This document shows positions 61,501 to 64,000 of a stretch of 64,000 bases of DNA, one piece after another. Source of the stretch: an uncultured Verrucomicrobiales bacterium (lineage in GTDB: Bacteria > Verrucomicrobiota > Verrucomicrobiia > Verrucomicrobiales > Akkermansiaceae); NCBI GenBank assembly GCA_937928545.1, contig CALGJQ010000024.1, forward strand, positions 1 to 64,000. Reading direction: 5' to 3'. The position numbers and the translations under genes were made by a program. Numbering within the stretch: the stretch's first letter is position 1; every line of letters begins with the position of its first letter. The notes under the pieces are model-generated. The model did no database searches, was not told the origin of the DNA, and was given only the letters and a program-made list of their open reading frames with translations.

Positions 61501-63146
61501 TCGACTTCGACACCAGTTACGAACGAGCCTTCATTAACCAAATCGAGGTTCTCGACGCCGACGGTCGCGTCATTCACTCAGGCGATCAGGTAGAATCCTA
61601 CGTCAGTGATTCCAGCGCTCAATCCGGAGCCATGGCCACAACAACCAGCACCGTCTCTGCCACCGTCCCCGGTCTCAAACCCGGTTGCAAACTTCGCTAT
61701 GCCTACACCATCGAAACGCTAAGCCCCGTCAAAAAATTCCCCTTCAAGCTTCGCTACTTCGCTTCCCTCGGAGAGACAGCGGCACAGGCCACCATCATCA
61801 CCGGGGACTACGACCAGGTTTCATCTCATTTGCATGGCCCAGAAATAGAAGTCATTTCTGAAAAGGGACACCGTTCTTGGTTCATTCAAAAATCAGCCAA
61901 CTATTATCAAGAACCCCTATTGCCATCTCCTGCAAACTACCTCCCCTACCTAGCCTTGGGTAATGAAACTCTGTCATGGGAAACCCTGGCCAATGACTAC
62001 CTCGTCGAATTGAACGACCGACTCTCTCCATCTAAAGAAATTTCTAAACTCGCAAATGCCCTAACCAAGGAATCACCTTCTCCTCAGGCCAAAGCAGACG
62101 CAATTCTCAAGCATGTCCGTGACAACCTCGTCTATCAAGCAATCGAATTTGGACAACGCGCCCGCATTCCTCTTCAAGCAAAGATGATTTCAGAGAATCG
62201 CTATGGCGACTGCAAAGACCACAGTCTCCTAGCCCATCTTCTCCTAAAATCCGTCGGGATTAAATCTCATCTTACTCTCGTGCACACTTCTGCTCCCATC
62301 ATCGATTCTCTTCCTTCTCTCGACCAGTTTGATCACATGATCCTTTTCATTCCCAAGCTCCGGGGAGGGACCTTTTTTGACGGCACTGGAAAATTTTCTG
62401 CTGTGACACAAACGAGCCCACTCAATCTCGCCGGAAAAATGGCTCTAGTTTTGGATGGCTCCTCTAATCAACTCAGTGAAATCATTCAAGATCCAACCTT
62501 CCCTCATAGCATCAAAAGTAAGAGGTCAGTCAAACTCGACCCGCATAACGAACAACTAAATGTTGAAGAGTCCATCACCTTCAAAGGTTCACAGGCAGCA
62601 AACCTTCGAGGGTATTTCAAATCCCTGAACGAAGCCGAATGGAAACAAAATCTTGAACAACTTCTCGGACACCAAATCGGACTGAACATCAAAGGCCTCA
62701 AAATCTCCTCCCTCAACAACTTCGAGGCACCGCTCATCCTTGAAATGAAGTATCAAGTTTCGAACACCTTTAAGAATCGAAACGGGCGACACGAATCACC
62801 CATTCCGGCTCCTTGGGAAGAATTCTATTTTGCAGCCTCTCAGAGTGGGCAGCGGCGCTCTCCCTTCCAAATCATAACCCCTATGACCTTCGAATCCGAA
62901 ATCACCGTAGAGGGAAACAATCTCAAGGATTCACCATGGAACGCCGTTAAAAACAAAGCGCATGTCTGCCAGCACACCCTCACCAGCACTAGTCCTAAAA
63001 AAGCAAAAAGCTTAGTCAAATTGACTCCCGGAACCTATCCAGCGTCGGATTATAAAACCTACGTCTCATCCCTGCGTAAAACGATCGAGGACATTAAGGG
63101 AAATGCCGTGTTCGATCAGCCACCTAGGCCAAAATCTCCGGAATAA
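58599..63146 (+). CDS. Large secreted TPR / DUF3857 / transglutaminase-like protein (1515 aa)
   Basis: Signal peptide 1-21 (ending LAPLQA). The N-terminal 600 residues are unassigned and include a polar, low-complexity stretch. TPR repeats run at about 630-890 (ISLRNSRQVKEAF, YLLYQKGRAFSSAKQYQKAKESFELAL). DUF3857 lies at about 955-1110 (VEEYKTIRFDFDTSYE, LKPGCKLRYAYTIE). A transglutaminase-like domain follows with a full triad: Cys1205 (YGDCKDHS), His1246 (FDHMI) and Asp1261 (FDGTG). The C-terminal 220 residues are beta-rich. Known: DUF3857-transglutaminase proteins occur in Bacteroidetes, Planctomycetes and Verrucomicrobia without a defined substrate. It probably acts in the periplasm or on the surface, and its own promoter is likely after the leuD terminator. 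Confidence 0.82.
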   Translation: MTQLSRILVSFWIILLAPLQADPSKEFSRKKLLSIIEESTLEGELPSQLIPFKVAKKTISVDQHIEKKGSNPLVRKTTYQTKISNHEFIVLEIRDENGKKIQSDVIAFDYDTRMFNRWQIFADKDRQIRFLVGDPTLYLKPADRRKLNRSAFFNTHTIIWRTLPDWKGPPTIINDVWVHIPSEFSGYRSVTTEYDGTNFIRREFIEYRSYDTEPKSKKEDFSLFGQNYGDKYNLPLTTSPSKKNSTHYSQSNGWNNLNNSYQDKSPDPLALSTLANLKSLNLEQEEEPSKKPAFLQNLLKRGLKFGEKPSKQHTFKDLNFQFSFDQPGWIQQNGKRINPSITLFLVTDPPSNALIIAGNNGNPAGSNSSQLVELAVNRIRQRSHITKSSKLHSLKIDELDWKAQVNLITTKGIETTHSIAALSYNDFIYTIIYTQEGNHFTPDIARLQKMISGFKLLDKKRKAEGALPMEKAYSAPMAGVFFDPRPVGARYWLDADLKTSFPFASYGALTTLRSGLVIVPLDLGDIPTPDSTLATALFPQLGLDYPTHSGVPKKITQGSATGQEYHCKSKTPLGMTHYQVRILQNQGVALAICSFAIDPTESQTKNMPALLDAVKITPPRPENERVKKSTRLTQEAILLNEIGMGFFSSRKFAKAAPYFKKAHLQAPEDVAVISNLIISLRNSRQVKEAFEIFNEKRENFADSLDFLANEPYLHVELGDNESASKVFAQIFSKGHRNEDDLLTFINLLAEMSRYEQAKDVVNKYLENTSDLSPRPYRWQHQVYGMCGLFQEALKLARALADKNPANEQFQSDLTLAMIEAGESAEALTRLDAQLNATPNDPYLLYQKGRAFSSAKQYQKAKESFELALKQSPGEPLITEALAAVALFLGQGDQTSIQTEISAVTLPSSLLEKFQSQKFDDDREQFNSRTTLSATAYFFKKDEPFKATQYRNVEIRNQGGVEEYKTIRFDFDTSYERAFINQIEVLDADGRVIHSGDQVESYVSDSSAQSGAMATTTSTVSATVPGLKPGCKLRYAYTIETLSPVKKFPFKLRYFASLGETAAQATIITGDYDQVSSHLHGPEIEVISEKGHRSWFIQKSANYYQEPLLPSPANYLPYLALGNETLSWETLANDYLVELNDRLSPSKEISKLANALTKESPSPQAKADAILKHVRDNLVYQAIEFGQRARIPLQAKMISENRYGDCKDHSLLAHLLLKSVGIKSHLTLVHTSAPIIDSLPSLDQFDHMILFIPKLRGGTFFDGTGKFSAVTQTSPLNLAGKMALVLDGSSNQLSEIIQDPTFPHSIKSKRSVKLDPHNEQLNVEESITFKGSQAANLRGYFKSLNEAEWKQNLEQLLGHQIGLNIKGLKISSLNNFEAPLILEMKYQVSNTFKNRNGRHESPIPAPWEEFYFAASQSGQRRSPFQIITPMTFESEITVEGNNLKDSPWNAVKNKAHVCQHTLTSTSPKKAKSLVKLTPGTYPASDYKTYVSSLRKTIEDIKGNAVFDQPPRPKSPE

Positions 63147-64000
63147 TCTCCCCGTGCACATCCGTCAGCCGAACGTCCCGTCCCCCATAGCGATAGGTCA
63201 GCTTAGTATGTTCAACCCCCATCAAGTGAAGCATGTTGGCATGCATGTCATGCACCGTCATCTTATTCTCGATCGCATGATACCCGTATTCATCCGTGGC
63301 ACCGTAGATCGTCCCCCCTTTAATTCCTCCTCCTGCCATCCAGATACTAAATCCCTGAGGATTATGATCTCGGCCATCTTTCCCTTGCGCAAACGGAGTT
63401 CTTCCAAATTCACCGGCAAAGACAATCAAGGTTGAATCTAATAGCCCTCTCGCTTTCAAATCTTTAATCAATCCCGCAATTGGTTGATCCACCGCGAGCG
63501 CATTTTTAGAGTGTCCGTCTTTGAGTCTTCCATGTTGATCCCAGCGGTCGCCATTTCCGGTGGTGATCGTGAGCTCCACAAACCGGACCCCTTGCTCGAC
63601 CAGCCGCCTTGCCATCAAGCATTGTGCCCCATAAGTCCGAGTCTTGTCGTACTGCGCCTCTAAGCCATACATTTTCTTAATATGGTCAGGCTCTTTCGAT
63701 ATATCGGTCACCTCAGGAACAGCCATCTGCATCCGATAGGCCATCTCATAGTTTTTCACCGCCGACGCAATTAAAGCCGAATCCGGACGTCGCTCCTGCA
63801 AGCGACCGTCAATCTGCCTTAGCAAGGCCAACTTCTCCTCCTGCAATCCATCACGCCCTTCCTGAGGTTTGATGTTTTGTAAAACAACGCCCTTGGGATG
63901 AAGGACCGATGGACCGTGCGCTGCCGGCAAAAAACCTTCTCCCGTCATCTGCATCCCGCCCGAAGGAACCTGCCCGCCGTGCAACACCACATAAGTGGGT
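63124..64000 (-). CDS. DUF1501-domain protein (partial, 5' end outside the window)
   Basis: C-terminal part of a DUF1501 gene. Seen: LHGGQVPSGGMQM, CLMARRLVEQGVRFVELT, DLKARGLLDSTLIVFAGEFGRTPFAQ, GRDHNPQGFSIWMAGGG and HDMHANMLHLMGV, all typical. Known: DUF1501 proteins are alkaline-phosphatase/sulfatase-fold, Tat-exported and very abundant in Planctomycetes and Verrucomicrobia, usually beside a DUF1549/DUF1553 cytochrome gene, which would lie just outside the window. The 3' end overlaps the transglutaminase-protein gene by 23 bases, tail to tail. Confidence 0.93.
   Translation of the reverse strand, partial: PTYVVLHGGQVPSGGMQMTGEGFLPAAHGPSVLHPKGVVLQNIKPQEGRDGLQEEKLALLRQIDGRLQERRPDSALIASAVKNYEMAYRMQMAVPEVTDISKEPDHIKKMYGLEAQYDKTRTYGAQCLMARRLVEQGVRFVELTITTGNGDRWDQHGRLKDGHSKNALAVDQPIAGLIKDLKARGLLDSTLIVFAGEFGRTPFAQGKDGRDHNPQGFSIWMAGGGIKGGTIYGATDEYGYHAIENKMTVHDMHANMLHLMGVEHTKLTYRYGGRDVRLTDVHGEIIPEILA

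Overview
This is a chromosomal window from a bacterium that is most probably a member of the Verrucomicrobiota, family Verrucomicrobiaceae or a close relative. The pointers are a DUF1501 gene, a periplasmic TPR/STN module of the type seen in verrucomicrobial secretins, a REP-associated transposase with its palindromes, paired bactofilins, and a perfect TGTTC-N4-GAACA element in front of dinB, which is the LexA motif described for this phylum. The genes are Gram-negative in character (lpxB, OmpH/Skp-like chaperone, lipoproteins). There is no rRNA, prophage, plasmid function or CRISPR array.

Layout. 1-5.3 kb: tightly overlapping housekeeping genes (murI, a membrane-anchored methyltransferase, tilS, a lipoprotein; then marR, a YfiH-family gene, ispE). 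5.4-11.6 kb: clpX with a terminator, then leftward dinB (with SOS box), an ABC-F ATPase, rpsA and a tRNA-Arg. 11.7-23.5 kb: the most unusual block, a leftward operon of an ECF-type sigma factor, a 1460-residue protein joining an anti-sigma-like cytoplasmic end to a periplasmic TPR/STN/von Willebrand A region, and a 2283-residue membrane protein built from two related halves. 23.6-24.5 kb: a REP-associated transposase between palindromes, plus the 5' scrap of a second copy. 24.5-30.7 kb: a Gfo/Idh/MocA oxidoreductase, then a rightward Gld-type ABC exporter cassette (ATPase, permease, GldG-like, DUF4340). 30.7-37.8 kb: a convergent MoxR-DUF58-BatA-vWA operon. 38.2-42.6 kb: a tetrapyrrole operon (ccsA, hemA, hemC, cobA-hemD fusion). 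42.7-58.5 kb: a secreted beta-helix protein, lpxB, a TPR membrane protein, two bactofilins, nadA, an OmpH-like chaperone, a pseudouridine synthase, dgt, a chromate transporter, and leuC/leuD separated by a DUF2059 gene. 58.6-64 kb: a 1515-residue TPR/DUF3857/transglutaminase protein and the 3' part of a DUF1501 gene.

The strongest candidate for an undescribed system is the sigma-factor operon at 11680-23496. An ECF-type sigma factor, a membrane protein whose cytoplasmic end could bind it, a periplasmic vWA sensor or adaptor, and a very large duplicated partner suggest a cell-envelope surveillance or assembly system; this function is inferred. The neighbouring MoxR/BatA/vWA cluster and Gld-type ABC cassette also lack a firm function in this phylum.

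All assignments were made by reading the translated sequence and recognising motifs; no database search was run. Start codons are choices based on family N-termini and gene overlaps. Several genes appear to use GTG or TTG.
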